Shown here piece after piece: positions 1-12,766 of a DNA stretch of 64,000 nt. The position numbers were made by a program, and so were the translations under genes. Numbering within the stretch: the stretch's first letter is position 1; each line of letters begins with the position of its first letter. This DNA is from Przewalskia tangutica (taxonomy: Eukaryota; Streptophyta; Magnoliopsida; Solanales; Solanaceae), in the NCBI GenBank assembly GCA_029844215.1, contig CM056738.1, positions 65,563,593 through 65,627,592 on the forward strand. Direction: 5' to 3'. The notes beneath the pieces are model-generated. The model saw nothing but the letters and a program-made list of their open reading frames with translations, made no database searches and was not told the origin of the DNA.

Positions 1-1440
1 TACAATGTGAGTTTGACTCATTGGCGGTATGTTCCGCATTAGTAGCTTGTATGGAGGATCGAGTGCGAGATATATTACGAGCTTGATGATTACCTAGCGG
101 AGAGTTGTTGGTGTAGCCGCCCGGTAGGGCATGGACATTGCCGCATGCGAGCTTATGCACTTGGATGTGAGGCGGAGAAATCGGCGGAATGACCAAGATC
201 AGCGAGAAGAGGCGAGCAGCGGGGTCCTGGTGACTTTCGAGGCGGACCGCCGGCCGGCCTAGTTTTGTACCTCGCCCGATGCAGTGGTCCTCCACAACCG
301 AGGCATCGAGAATATTGGGAAGCGGTCGAGCTCGAGGGTTGAGTTTCGAGGAGTAGGGTGTTGGCGGTCTGATCACCCTACCTCGGTGTGGTCGATGTAG
401 TAGACCGCATTTGAAGTGTCGTGGTGCCAAAGGAGCTTGTTATTTTGCGGCCAGCGGGGCTATTTTGCGAAGCTGTCCAGGCCAAGGGTAGCACGGATGT
501 TACGACTCGGCCTTGAGGATCGATGGTGGTTCATCGCCTTCTGATTATGCGCCTGCAGTGAGCTATGATTAGAGTGGAGCGGTAGATTCGGTATATCCTT
601 AACCCTCAGAGACTTGTATGTATTAATGTTATGATAATGTGTTTTGTGTTATGTTTGGATAGCTGTGTGCTAACATGTGATTTAGGGACACAGTTGGTGA
701 AAAGGGTAAGCACAGGGTGAAAATGTTGAACCTTAGGATCTTGCAGTTGAGACCTTAGATGTAAGGCCTTCTTGAGTACGTGATTTTGCGAGTGATCCTT
801 GTCAGAGTGCATTTTTTTTGCCTAGAATGTATTATGTGATAAGTCCCTGGGTTGGGTAAATGAAAGTGGTAGCTTTCATGATGTGATTTAGCAAGATTGT
901 TCCGTGTCGAGGAGCAAGAGTTGGCGCGACAGTGGGTCGGGTTGGGGCCATGTTGCGGGCCAACCCGCGGCCTGTTTCGAGGTGGGGTCAGCTCTGGGTG
1001 GTCCCGCCAGGTGGAAGGGTCACGAGGGTGCTAGGCCCAAGTTTAGATAACCATCGTATGAGTTCGGGGATACGTTCGACCAGAATCAGTTCGTGAAGGC
1101 CGAGAATGGCCTTAGAGGAGATCGAGGCTAGTAAGATGATCAAGTTTGGAGGTAGTGACTCCAAAGTTTTGGAAACTGAAGTATGGTACGAGTGTTCGAG
1201 AAGGGTACAACGAGTTAGGGGAAAAGTAAACGTGTGTGATCGTTTCTTTTGAGAAGTGAAGGTGCGAAGGGGATTATATTTTTAGACCTTGGATTTGGGT
1301 TTTCGCGCGCTTGTTTTTTTTTTGTGGCCAGGTGTGACATGTTTGGTTTCGTAAGTATAGTAGTGAAGGCTATACCGGCACGTGTTTGTTTTGAGACTGA
1401 GAAGGAACATTCGGGACGAATGTTTCTAAGGGGGGAAGAA
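1..1440 (+). pseudogene. Element A internal region: broken gag and pol-less 3' part
   Basis: This is the right-hand internal part of a Ty3/gypsy element whose left end lies outside the window. About 1-600 aligns by eye to the gag of element D (about 20,250-20,880). It includes a decayed zinc-knuckle stretch near 380-520, where the Cys-Tyr-x-Cys-Gly-Gln-Arg-Gly codons are still recognisable but out of frame. From 600 to 1,427 it keeps the same non-coding blocks as D, for example the segment containing CTAGGCCCAAGTTTA near 1,040. No RT, RNase H or integrase motif is visible. It ends in a purine tract directly before the LTR. Frames break every few dozen bases, so no functional Gag is expected. 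Assignment to Ty3/gypsy rests on the knuckle and on D's primer site. Confidence 0.75.
1428..1440 (+). other. Polypurine tract of element A
   Basis: AAGGGGGGAAGAA lies immediately 5' of the LTR start TGTTATGCCCC. This is the expected position for the plus-strand primer of a Ty3/gypsy element, and it matches the tract AAGGAGGGGAGAA before the 3' LTR of element D. Confidence 0.75.
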
Positions 1441-4400
1441 TGTTATGCCCCGTATTTCCTGAGTATGTACGTGAGGGCGTACGTATAATAATTTAAGCCT
1501 TAAAGATTGGCTAGTTTCGAAAATTGTACACAACACCCGATTAGAGTCGTTTTTCGACGAAACGTTTCCACAGCTTTCGTAGGGAAAATTCCGGCTATGT
1601 CATTTATATTTTTTGCGGATTTTTACGAGACACGAAACAATTTTGACCAACGAGAGGGCGACACTTGTCACCCTCTAATTGGAAGGAGTGGGCGGCTAAG
1701 TTGGACGAAAATGGTGAGTTGGGTTAGGTAGGATATTTTGTGCAAGTTGTTGTGGTAGATGGATAAGGTGCACTTGGCTTAAATCTAACCCTACACTTGC
1801 ACCACACTTGTCTTCATCTTGGCCATTGGTTGGCCTTCACTTGACCTATAAATACCCCTCTAGTTGAAGACTTTCTTCATCCAAAAACTTGAGCAATCTT
1901 TCTAAGTCTCAAATACTCTCTCCCTCTTGTTGTGCTATCGTCCAAAGCCCTCCCCATGAGAAAGGCCCTTGGCGAGAGCCTCCTCCCATGTGGTGTCTAG
2001 CCAGTGGGGTACCCCTAGCCTAGTTGTCTCGTATAAATACCCCCTTTTGTGGTATAGAAATACTCTCTAGTATTGTTATAATGCCCAAAATACTCTAGCC
2101 CATATACCTTATAGTACTTTCCAAAGTACCCTTTATCTGAAAAACCGGAAAATACGATTATACCTCCTTTAGCCACTAAACGAAACCACAGGAAAAATAT
2201 TCACCCGTAGTTGAGGTATTAAGTAGAAGTTGTGTAGACACTACAGGGTTTCTTGGAGCGTTTTGGAGCGCCGGAGTAGGAGCTAAACCTTGTTCGGGCG
2301 ACATTTAACTCGGATAATTTTGGGCTTATAGAGGTAAATATCTTGTCCCCTATTGTAATTGGAAATTACATGATTGTTAGAATATATAGTTGAAGTATAC
2401 TATATATAGAATGAATATTGAATAGAATGAGCGTAGTTAAATCGTAATGTCTTTTGACTTAAGCTGAATAAGAATTGAGCAGTAATCACATAGAAGGATA
2501 ATAAAAGAAGAATCGCTGAGCGTAATTACATAGGGCTGTGTACGGTAGACTTGTGTAGCATTCTTGTGTAGTAGAATTGTACACGTCAGGTTAGGCGTGT
2601 TAACCCACACGGTTGGCTTGGTGGCGGCCTCGATAAGGGAGGAGATTTGCTGTTTGCGGGGAATCTTGCGAATTTTACGTAGAATATGGAACGATGAGAT
2701 CTAGATGTTAATAAGCGCCTTGTGGCCTTATAGGTTGAAGTACTACGTGTGGTGCAATCTACGTGGCTTAAGGAGTAGCCGACTGTTTGAGGTACTTGGA
2801 GCATTTTGCTATTAGTCGATAATCGTCGCGAGGTATGTGAACCTCTTCCTATCTGTTCTAGCATGATATGTGTATAACTATGTAGTATGGTAGACGTACA
2901 TGTGTTTAATGTATTTGATTGTTTTGAAACATAAAGTGTTATAACGGCTTTAGGGGAAGTTGGTTATAACAGCTTTATGTAGGTAAGAAAATGCCTTGTG
3001 GTTTCAAAGGGTAACTGATTTGACTTATAACTGACTTGATGTGTGATAATAAAGAACTTAAAGTATTTTAAAAGAATCATTTTTGAAAGAAGAGAAATAC
3101 TTGGTTTTGAAAACGTAAGAGTTATACTAGCTTTATGGGAAGTTAGGTATAACGTCTTAAGAAGGGTAAAGAGCATGGTTTACGGATTTTTAGAAGTTAA
3201 GAGACTTAATCTTAAAAGATAAGAGACTTGACTTGGATGAATTAATATGAGTTTTGTGTAAAACCTCATTCGTGAGTAATGAGTACTTGGTTTTAAAAGG
3301 AATAACGTTTCTTGATTGAAATCGAATGTGTATCGACAAAACCACTGCAGCGTTAATAGAGGAAAATGTATTGAATAAATGAAGTATTATATTAAAACGG
3401 TAGAAACCTCCATCTGCATAGAAGCTAAGATGAGACAAAATGATATTACATTTTCTAGACCATGGTTTGCTTAATAAGATTGATTATGAGCAGGAATAAC
3501 ATACACTCATATAAGGCATATGTTTTCTCAGTTGTTTAAAAGAGAATTATATTCTTAAATGATTAAGACTATGAACTATGAAACTTTTCTAAAATAAAGA
3601 GACTTGAGTAAGTGAAATTAGGCAAAGCTGGAACTTTAGGAAAAGAATGTTGTTAAGAAGAAAAGTGTTTTGGTTTACCTAAAAATGTGAGTCACTCTTT
3701 TTTTAATACTACGGTATCGGGTGACTTTTATAAGAGGAATGAATCTCTTAAAAGGAATTTAACGTCGTAGTACTTTAGGTTAAAACCGGACTTTGGCATA
3801 AAATGAAAGTACTTTGAGTTGTGTATGACTTGCCTATGCTTGTTGTGGTGAAACACGCTATCTTTGTGATGATAGCCTTTGTTGTGCAAGTGTTGTATTT
3901 ACGTATTCTGGCGTCTCTCGATGGAGGCGGTTGACTTATTGAGAACTTACTTGGGCGTCTTTGGCGGTGAAGAATTCCACGGGTATGTTTCCATTTTGAT
4001 TGATTGATGTTACATGGGCGTGTCTGCCGTCTGAGTCGGGGACATGTGGCGTGCAGCGGGGTTGATCACCCGATATATTGTTGTTGATGTTACATGGGCG
4101 TGTCTACCGTCGAGAATTCGGGGCATGTGGCCATGCGGCATTTGTCATTATTGTTGCATCATGGACATGTTTACACGTCACGAATTCGGGGGCATGCGGC
4201 CATGATGCGAACATGATTGGTGTTGTGGGCGTGAGACCCATAGTTATATTTAGTGATGACTTTGAGGCGTGAGTCACGACTTGCGCTTTTAGTTTGCATA
4301 CTGTATTTTGGTCATCATACATGTCTCCTGCTTTATATAGACTGTTATGATTTAACTACAGTATTTTCAGTTTCACATACTTGGTACATGTTGTACTGAC

Positions 4401-4807
4401 CTCCTTCGGGGGGCTGCGTTCATGCCGCAGGTAGAAGTACATTGGCTGTCGATCCCCGCTTTTTAGGATCACCTTTCAGCGTATTGGGAAGCTCCGTTCC
4501 TTTGGAGCCTTATCTTTTGGTATGTGTTCCCTGAGTTGTAGGTTCTTGTACATTCAGGGGTATGGCGGGGCCCTGTCCCGTCATAGTTGTTGTAAATCTT
4601 AAGTGCATGTAATCTTTGTTGTGGCGGGGGTTGTAAAAGGATTAAAGCATTCGGGTTTGTATGTCTATATACGAGAAGGCATTTATTTTGGTTGCTTTGT
4701 TTATATATCTCTTATTTCATGTTCATGTTTTATTTCTGATTTTCTCGATGTTGTATCACTAGGGTGCGGGGTAAGGCACGATCCACGGGCCGGGTTCGGT
4801 CGTGTGA
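1441..4807 (+). mobile_element. 3' LTR of element A (Ty3/gypsy)
   Basis: The LTR is about 3.4 kb. It starts TGTTATGCCCCGTATTTCC and ends near CGGTCGTG (canonical CGTGACA, here decayed to CGTGTGA). It contains the family's usual series: an upstream AT-rich half, a tandem repeat block near 4.0-4.2 kb, TTATATAGAC at about 4,334, and conserved hairpins (CTGCG...CGCAG, GATCC...GGATC, AGCTCC...GGAGC) before the end. The right end abuts minus-strand gag of element B, so A inserted into B. The left LTR is outside the window, so the duplicated target site cannot be checked. Confidence 0.85.
4003..4215 (+). repeat. Tandem repeat block in LTR A
   Basis: Three imperfect units start near 4,009, 4,089 and 4,153. 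Each has the order GTTACATGGGCGTGTCT, CCGTC, AATTCGGGGCATGTGG or a decayed version. The block lies upstream of the TATA-like motif, the same slot in which other LTRs of this window hold different repeats. Confidence 0.65.
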
Positions 4808-5311
4808 GAACCACTCTGACTTGGCGGGCGCATACAATCTGCTTCTGAGAAGGTCCGCCTCGAAAGTTACCATAGGACCTGCTTTGCTCGGCCCTCTTAC
4901 GCCGATCTTGGTTAACCCGTCGATCCTACGTTTCTCGGCTGCGTGCATAAGCTTTGTCTGTGAGCCATGCTCATGCCCGATGAAGAGCTACTCTTGCACA
5001 ACCCTTTAGATATTCATCAAGGCGCGATAAATCGATACATAAAATACTCTCTGTTGCTAAATCCATAGCTAGAAAGCAGTCGTCTCTTTGCAATCCATAC
5101 TTCCCGCTCTGGTCTTGGGCGAAGGTTCAAATATCATGGCGCAGATGGAAGCTGCTGCCGCTGTGCTAGACTCTCTTTGGGATGGCGACGTGAGAACTCC
5201 CGAATGAAGCACCACGGTGATGATTGGGCTGTGCCACTAGTAACCTTACGTGCTCTGCTCGCACTCCGCCTTTGCCTTGCCCTACGGGCGGGTTGCCTTA
5301 CGCGGAGGCAT
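4808..5311 (-). pseudogene. Element B gag 5' part (Ty3/gypsy), broken
   Basis: Read on the minus strand, gag starts at an ATG at 5,311 (ATGCCTCCGC, the same start as D's gag at 19,941). It runs toward 4,808, where it is cut by the 3' end of LTR A. An open stretch (4,730-4,948, minus) encodes part of the Gag region with residues EKRRID and VTFEADLLRSRL, and the same coding is visible in A near 195-250 (ACTTTCGAGGCGGAC). The frame is broken several times between start and cut, so it is non-functional. Confidence 0.65.
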
Positions 5312-5497
5312 AGCGGTAAGGAAAGAAATACGTTAGAGGGTCCAACTTATAACACGGCTCTAAGGCACGATCTCGAGTGAGAAGAATGGAAACCAATCCT
5401 AAATATCCTATAGCCTCACGATTATTGGTGTGGTGCACAACACACGATAATCAAGACTTACTAGATACGATGCAGTAGACACTTTCCGAGGATTAAG
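5312..5497 (-). other. Element B leader between primer site and gag
   Basis: An untranslated leader of about 185 nt, read right to left. It resembles the leader of D (19,754-19,940), sharing blocks such as CTCCTGATTATTGGTGTGGT-like and ATATTTAGGATTGGTTTCC. No ORF is apparent. Confidence 0.6.
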
Positions 5498-5509
5498 CGC
5501 TCGATACCA
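5498..5509 (-). other. Primer binding site of element B (tRNA-iMet)
   Basis: On the minus strand the sequence TGGTATCGAGCG lies four bases inside the LTR end (CGTGACA, then AAAG). It matches the plant initiator tRNA-Met primer site TGGTATCAGAGC apart from a small indel. The same sequence occurs in D at 19,742. Confidence 0.75.
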
Positions 5510-5513
5510 CTTT

Positions 5514-8500
5514 TGTCACGACCGAACGGGCGTGGTGGTGCCTACGGGCACCCAGTAGACATACATCAGTAATCGTGGAATATAAAACCAAGACATGAAA
5601 CCAATGTAAAAGAGACACAGTTTATCCAATAAAAGAGTGCCTTTCGGCAAGTATATAAATATCTCAAGAATGAACAGTTACATCCCAACTTTACAACAGG
5701 ACTACATGTAACGACCCGTTCCGGGGCCCGTTACTGGTGCCTTATCCCGGGCACCCTAGTGATACAATCATCAGAGAAAACCAGCGGAAAATAAAACTTT
5801 AAACAAGAAACAAGATATATGAACATAAAACAGGCCAACCCAACGGTTACCTTCCAATAACATAAATAAATACAACTCTTTCAAAGCGAGCAGTTTAATC
5901 CTTTTACAACCCCGCGCAAGATTACTACGGACCTAAGATTTACAACAACTATGACGGGACGGGGCCCGCCATACCCAGAATGTACAAGAACTACAACTCG
6001 GGGAACACATGCAAAAGATAAGCCTCGGAGAAAGCGGAGCTTCCCAACGTGGCGAGATCCTAAGGCGAGGATCCACGGCCGATGTACCTCTACTGCGGCA
6101 TGAACGCGGCCGAAGGAGGTCGATCTAACAGTACCAAGTATGTGAAAGCGTAAAAAAATCAGTAATGAAATCATACTAGTCTATATAAAGCGGGAGACAT
6201 GTATGATAACCAAACTACTGATTCCACAACATAAGCGATCATGTCGATCGGGGACTCACGCCAAGTCATCACTCAAATATAACTATGGGTCTCACGCCCA
6301 CAACATCAATCATGTTCGCATCATGGCGCGTGCCGGAATTCTGCATCGGTGTAGACATGTCCATGATGCAACAATAATACCAATGCCCACGGCCACGCCC
6401 GGAATTCTACCTCGGTGTGAACGCGTCCATGTGACATCAACAATAATATCTTGGGTGATCAACCTGCGCGTAGCCACATGCCCCGGAATTCTACCTCGGT
6501 GTAGACATGTCCATGTAACCACAATAACAATATATCGGGTAATCAACCCGACCGCGTAACGCGTGCCCCTAATTCTACCTCGGTGTAGACATGTCCGTAT
6601 GACATCAACAACAAAGCGATAATCAAAATGGAAACATACCCGTGGAATTCTCCATCACCGCCAAAGACGCGTCAAGTAAGTTCTCGACAAGTCGTAGGCC
6701 TATCGAGAGACGCGGTAACACAGAAATACCACACTTGCACAACAAGGCTATCATCACAAGCATAGGCAAGTTTCACAACAACAAGCATAGGCAAGTTTCA
6801 CACAACTCAAAGTACTTTCATTTTATGCCAAAGTCCGGGTTTTTAACCCCAAGGTACTACATCGTTAAGTTCTTTTAAAAGAGATCCATTACTTTTATAA
6901 AAGTCACCCGATACAGTAGTATTAGAATGACCAACCACATTCCTTTTCAAAATCAAGTAACAACATTCTTTTCCTAAGTTCGGTTTGCCTAGTTTCATTA
7001 CTCAAGCTTACCATTTTCAAATGATTTCATAGTTCCCAAACTTAATCACTTGATTCCTTTTTAGAACAATTGAGTAACATATGTCATATATGTGAGTAGT
7101 TTATTCTTGTTTATAACTATCTTATTACAGCAGCCATGATCTAGAAAATGTAATATCATTTTGTCTTATCTTAGCTTACATGCGGATGGAGGTTTCTCTT
7201 GGTTTTAATACAACATCATTATTCAATACATTTTCCTTTATTAACGCTGCAATGGTCTGTCGATACACATTCTGATTCCCGAAATCAGTAAAACATTATC
7301 CCTTTAAAAAACCAAGTACTCATTACTCACGAATGAGGTTTCACACAAACATCCACATTAAAACAAATAAGTTAAGTCTCTTATCTTATAAGATCAAGTC
7401 TCTTAACTTCTAACATCAGTAAACCATTTTCACCTACATAAGGTCGTTATAACTAACTTCCCATAAAGCTATTATAACACCTATGTTTTAAACCAACAAA
7501 TCACTTAGCACATGACGTCTGCCGTACTACATAGTTCACAACAATCATGCTAGAAAAGATAGGAAGAGGTTCATACCTCGCGGCGAGTATCGACAATAAG
7601 CAAAATGCCCAGCGATCAGTAACACGGCTAGCGTTTCCACTCTTCAAGTAGAATACGCTACTCGCATTACTTCCACCTATAAAGGTCACAAACGTCTATT
7701 AACCCCAAAACACAAGTTTCTATCTCTCTACAGAAAATTCGTGCACACACATGGCAGCGTAAATCTCTCTCTATCGAGTAGCTGGCAAGCCAACCAGTGT
7801 GGGTTTACGTCTAACGGGCGTGTACAATTCTACTGGCAATACTACACAAGTCTCGCAATCTGATCTATGTAAATCTGATTCGATTCTTTTCTTTATTCTT
7901 GGGCTTAAGTCAAAAGACATTGCCAAGATGCTAAGCTATATATAGTATACTTCAACTATATATTCTAATAACATGTAATTTCCAATTACAAATAGAGGAC
8001 AAGATAATTACCTCGATAAGCCCATAATTATCAAGTTATAATGTCGATCTGAGCAAGGTTTAGCTCGCTCAGTGCGCTCCAACCACTCCAAACAACCCAG
8101 AAGTTCTAACCAACCTACTCAAATACTTCAACCAACTATGAAGATTTCCTTAGGGTTTCGGTTTGAGACTAAAAAGGACAAAAGGTAGTAGTTTTGGACT
8201 CTACGTATAGAGGTATCTTTGGAATACTACAAGGTACAAGGCTAAGGTATTTTGGGCATTATAACAATACTAGGAGAAGTATTTCAATACCTCAAGGGAG
8301 GGGTATTATACGAAAACAACTAGGCTAGGGGGGGGGGTACCCCACGGCTAGAACCCCAAAGGGGGGAGGGGTTTCTCGGCCAAGGGCCTTTACTAGGGAG
8401 GGCTCTTGGGCGAGAGTCAAACAAGAGGAGAGGAAGGATAGCAAGACTTGGAACATTTTTGGATGAATGAAGTCTTGAAGCGAGGGGTATTTATAGCAAA

Positions 8501-9176
8501 ACCAAAAGCCAACCAATGGCCAAGATCAAGCCATGTGAAAGGCAAGTGTAAGGCCAAGATCAAGCCAAGTGCACCACAGACCTACTCCAAAACCCTCACA
8601 AATATCTACACAAATATCTTGCCCAACCTTATCTCCCAATCGTCGTATGCGCTTGCCCGCTGATGAGAGGGTGCCAAGTGCGCCCTCTCGTTGGTCCAAA
8701 ATGTTCGTCGCTCGGAAAAATCCGCAAAAATACAAAGCGACATAGCCGGAATTTTCCGCCCAAGCTCTGAAAGCGTTTCGTCGAAAACGACTCAACCGGG
8801 TGTTGTGCACAAAGGTAAAATCGGCAGGGTGCCACGTGGGGTGACACGTGTCGCCCGATTCGCCGAATATTTCGTCTTCCGAAAATATCCAAAATACCAG
8901 AAATCTCAAAAACAAAGCGGGCCCCACAAAACCGTAAATTTCTCCCGTGGGCCCCACGTGACCATTTCCGAAAATAAAATCTCAAAATTCTAATATAATC
9001 TAAGAAGCCCAAATTCCAAATCTGGGAACCCAATTCCCTTCAACGAACATTTTTCCTTACAAAAACCGGAAACTTTTTTTCGTGGAAGAATCACCTCTTT
9101 CTTCCTTTCCAATTTTTCTGTCGTGCTCTCGTACGTACGTCCTCGCATACATACCCTGAGAATATGGGGTATAACA
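5514..9176 (-). mobile_element. 5' LTR of element B (Ty3/gypsy, minus)
   Basis: The LTR is 3.66 kb. On the minus strand it starts TGTTATACCCCATATTC at 9,176 and ends GGTCGTGACA at 5,514, next to the primer site. It carries the family's terminal hairpins, CTATATAAAG (TATA on the reverse strand, about 6,180), a tandem repeat block, and the AT-rich half near 6.9-7.5 kb. Right of 9,176 the sequence enters the middle of another LTR (C) without a matching LTR end, so B inserted into C. The other end of B is outside the window. Confidence 0.85.
6334..6610 (-). repeat. Tandem repeat block in LTR B
   Basis: Four imperfect units start near 6,335, 6,402, 6,485 and 6,570. Each contains AATTCTACCTCGGTGTAGAC followed by ATGTCCATG and CATCAACAATA or variants. 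The block occupies the same position relative to the TATA box as the different repeat of LTR A, with which it shares the AATTC..GG..ATG core on the other strand. Confidence 0.7.
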
Positions 9177-11996
9177 CTACAGACCTCTAAGAGTTTTACA
9201 ACAACAACGACGGGACAGGGCCCCGCCATACCCCTGAATGTAAGCACCTACAACAAGAGGGGACTATACCAAAGATAAGCCTCCGGAGAAACGGAGCTTC
9301 CCAAACGCTGAACTGTGATCCTAAGAGCGAGGATCGACGACTGGTGTACCTCTACCTGCGGCATGAACGCAGCCCGAAGTCGATCTAACAGTACCAGTAT
9401 GTAAAGCGAAAATCTTGAAGTAAAATCAAAGTATTTAAAACCATTTGCAAATACAAACATTTCAACTGCACATAGTGCCACAACATAAACAAGAGCAAAG
9501 TAGATATAATGTAACTGGTCTTTTCTAGGCCGCGAATGATCGAAGCAAGGCCAATCGCCCATATTATAATTATTCGTGCCTAATCCTGTACTACCCGCAA
9601 TCCGCATAGGTCACTGCAGACCCGCGTAGGTATTCCTCGCGACGGGGTAGCTAACCCCGGTACCCTCGCTGTTCTCCGCGATCCGCATAGTCTCATAGAC
9701 CGCATAGTCACCGCATCGCATAGGGCATCCCCGTCGGGATAAAACACCGGAATGATCAATCACGGAACTCCGCGACTCGCGTAGTCGCGCATTGCATAGC
9801 CGTATAGACCGCATTAAGGGTGGCAAGCCTCGGTATAACAAGTCGAGGGTAGGTGATATAATATGATAACGGGCTTACCGTTTAACAACATAAGCACAAC
9901 AAGAAACCCTTTACACAAACATCACAAGATACTAACACGTAGCATCCTAACATGTTTACTTATCAAATCAACAAGAAAGTATTACAAGGCTATCACAAAC
10001 CAACACAATCAAGTTATTCACACAAGGTACTTTCTACTTTATGTTAACAAGTTCGGGTTTTTATCCCCAAAGTACTTCATACATTAACTCTTTAAAAGAT
10101 CCGTTTCTTTCACAAAAAGTCACACAATACCCGTAGTATAAAAATAGAGTGACTATCCTTTTAAGTAAACCAAAATACTTCCTTTTGTAAAATCAAGTAA
10201 CAACATTATTTTCCAAACGTTCAAGTTTGCCTAATTTCAAATGCTCAAGTTTCTCATTTTCGAAAGGTTTCGTAGTTCATAGTTTTAATCACTTAATAAT
10301 ATAATTCTCCTTTAAAACGATTTGAGAAACATATGCCTTATGTGTGAGTAGGTTATTCTTGTTTATAACAATCTTATTAAAGAGCCATGATCTAGGAAAT
10401 GTAATATCATTTTGTCTCATCTTAGCTTCTATGCAGATGGAGGTTTCTACTGGTTTTAATAATACTTAATTAGTCAAAACATTTCCCTTTATTAGCGCTG
10501 ATGTGGTTTGTTCGATACTTATTCTGATTTCTGAAATCAGTAAGACATTATTCCTTTTAAAAACCAAGTACTCATTACTCACGAATGAGGTTTCACACTT
10601 TTTAACAAAATTCATATTAATTCAATTAAGTCAAGTCTCTTATCCTTTTAAGATCAATAAACCATTCTTTTTATCTCTCTTAAGTCGTTATACCTAACTT
10701 CCCATAAAGCTAGTATAACTCCTAAGCTTTTAAAACCAAGTATTACTTCTTCTTTCAAAAACGGTTCTTAATTCTCTTGAAATACTTCAAGATTCTTATT
10801 ATTCAGGCTTAAGTCAAAAGACATTGCCATAAAACTACGTTCAGTTAACACACGTACGTCTACCGTACTATATATATTCTTTTAAAATATCATGCTCAAG
10901 AGGATAGGAAGAATCACATACCTCGCGACGATTATCGACTATTAGCAAAACGCTCCACCGCTATAACCCGGCTAGCCTTGTCCACCCTTCAAGTAGAACA
11001 CGCTACTCGCAGTACTTCAACCTATACCGGTTATACAAGTCTATCAAAGTCTAGACTACTCTGTAGAATAAATCCAGATACAAGATTCTACGGAAAATTG
11101 GGCAGCACTTCCCTACAGTCAAACTTCACAAGTCTCAGTAAATACAAATCCTATGTAAATCTGATTCAATTCCTTTCTTATATACCTTCCTTGTATATAA
11201 CTTATACTTAATTCTTATACTTCAACAGTATGTAAACTCTAATTACAATAGGGGGACAAGATATTTACCTCGATAAGCCCATAATTATCCAAGTTTAAAT
11301 GTCGATCCTGAGCAACGTTTAGCTCCTACTGCAGGCGCTCAACCCGCTCCAAACAACCCTTAGAAGTTTCTAACAACTTCTACTTAAATACTATAAGGGA
11401 TTTGGGCTAGGGTATTTAGGAATAGTAACTATACTTGGAAGACAACTTTCTACCAAGGAGTGGGGGGGCTCTCGGTCGAAGCCACTAGGCTAGAGGGGGA
11501 GAGGGTGTTGGACGAAACATTAAAAGAGAGGGGAGGGAATTTTGAGACTTGGAAGACAATTTGTAGATGAAGAAAACCTTCAAGTTAGAGGGGTATTTAT
11601 AGGCCAACCAATGGCCAAGATGAAGCCAAGTGGTAGGCAAGTGTAGGGTGAGAATTCATCCATGTGTACCTTATCCAACTACCACACAAAATATCACAAA
11701 TATCCTACCTACTCCAAGACCTTGAAATCGTCCAAATGAAGCCCACAAATCCGCCAAATTGAGGGTGACAAGTGTCGCCCTCTCGTTGGTCCAAAATATT
11801 TTATCTCTCGGAAAAATCCGCAAAAATAATAAATGACATAGCCGTATTTTTCCCTTCGCAAAGTTTGGAAAATGTTTCGTCGAAAAACGATTCTTTTTGG
11901 TAGTTGTGCACAAAATTTCGTCCTTAGCCTAACTTAAGGCCTAAACTTTTGTACGTACTCCCACACGTACATACTCTGGAAATACGGGGTATAACA
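9177..11996 (-). mobile_element. LTR C (Ty3/gypsy, minus), end missing
   Basis: This is an LTR in minus orientation. Its 5' end (TGTTATACCCCGTATTTCC read on minus) is at 11,996. Its 3' end is missing because B sits at 9,176/9,177, about 200 bp short of the expected CGTGACA. It shows the same order of hairpins (GTCCCGTC..., GGATC...GATCC) and a GCG-rich repeat block near 9.6-9.85 kb. The right flank is the LTR of element L, interrupted at the position matching 28,169. Whether C was a solo LTR or an element end cannot be told here. Confidence 0.8.
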
Positions 11997-12553
11997 GTTT
12001 GATAGTTAATTGATCACTAATTATCATAATCTATATGATTTCGAATCAAGAACCAAGAGGAGAGATTTGGATATGTTGTAATTGAATAGACATAGGTTAA
12101 AATCGCGGACGAAAGTACCCCGATACTTGTGTAGCATTATAGGTTACTGTTCTTAATCCTCCTATGTGATAAATCCTATCATAGAAATATAGAAGGGTTT
12201 TGCACTGGGGTTGAGTGATTATATATCCTAACCGGAATATAAGACATTCTAGTTAACCGCTATCTTAACGTAGAAGAAGAAGTCATTCCAGTTGCATTAA
12301 GGATTAAATATAGTGGATAGTTGAGGATATTAGAAGCCCTATCTCCATCATAACTGATTAAACCAAAGTACTTTAGTTAATTCTTGTTTTTTTAGATAAA
12401 AACCCAAACAAACTAACATTAACCAAATAGAAACTAAAGCTTAGATAATCGGTACTTGATAACCAGTCTCTGAGGACGATATTCGGTCTTATCAGACTAT
12501 ATTACTTGTGAACGATACGTGCATTTACGTGAGCATTCGAAATATCGCTAACA
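11997..12553 (+). mobile_element. 5' LTR of element L, 3' portion
   Basis: 557 bp align almost base for base to 28,169-28,725, starting GTTTGATAGTTAATTGATC and ending ATCGCTAACA. The upstream 0.74 kb of this LTR is displaced by LTR C. The few differences between the two copies suggest a relatively young element compared with its shredded neighbours. Confidence 0.85.
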
Positions 12554-12559
12554 AGTTTT

Positions 12560-12577
12560 TGGCGCTGTTGCCGGGGA
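12560..12577 (+). other. Primer binding site of element L (tRNA-Asp type)
   Basis: TGGCGCTGTTGCCGGGGA lies six bases after the LTR end. It matches the primer site TGGCGCCGTTGCCGGGGA known from Athila/Tat-lineage elements with one C-to-T change. It is the main evidence for placing L in that lineage. Confidence 0.85.
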
Positions 12578-12766
12578 TTGGCGTACTTTCAATATCGAAT
12601 TATCTAATCTTATTTCTAATTTGGTTTGTATATATTTGATTATGTTATTTTATTTTTAATTTGGTTACTCCAGGAACAAGTTTATAACTTGTTCTGCGAG
12701 CATCTTTTTATCACTTTTTATTGTTTTTCTTATTTTGTAGGTAAAGTTAAAAAAAAAAAAGGACAC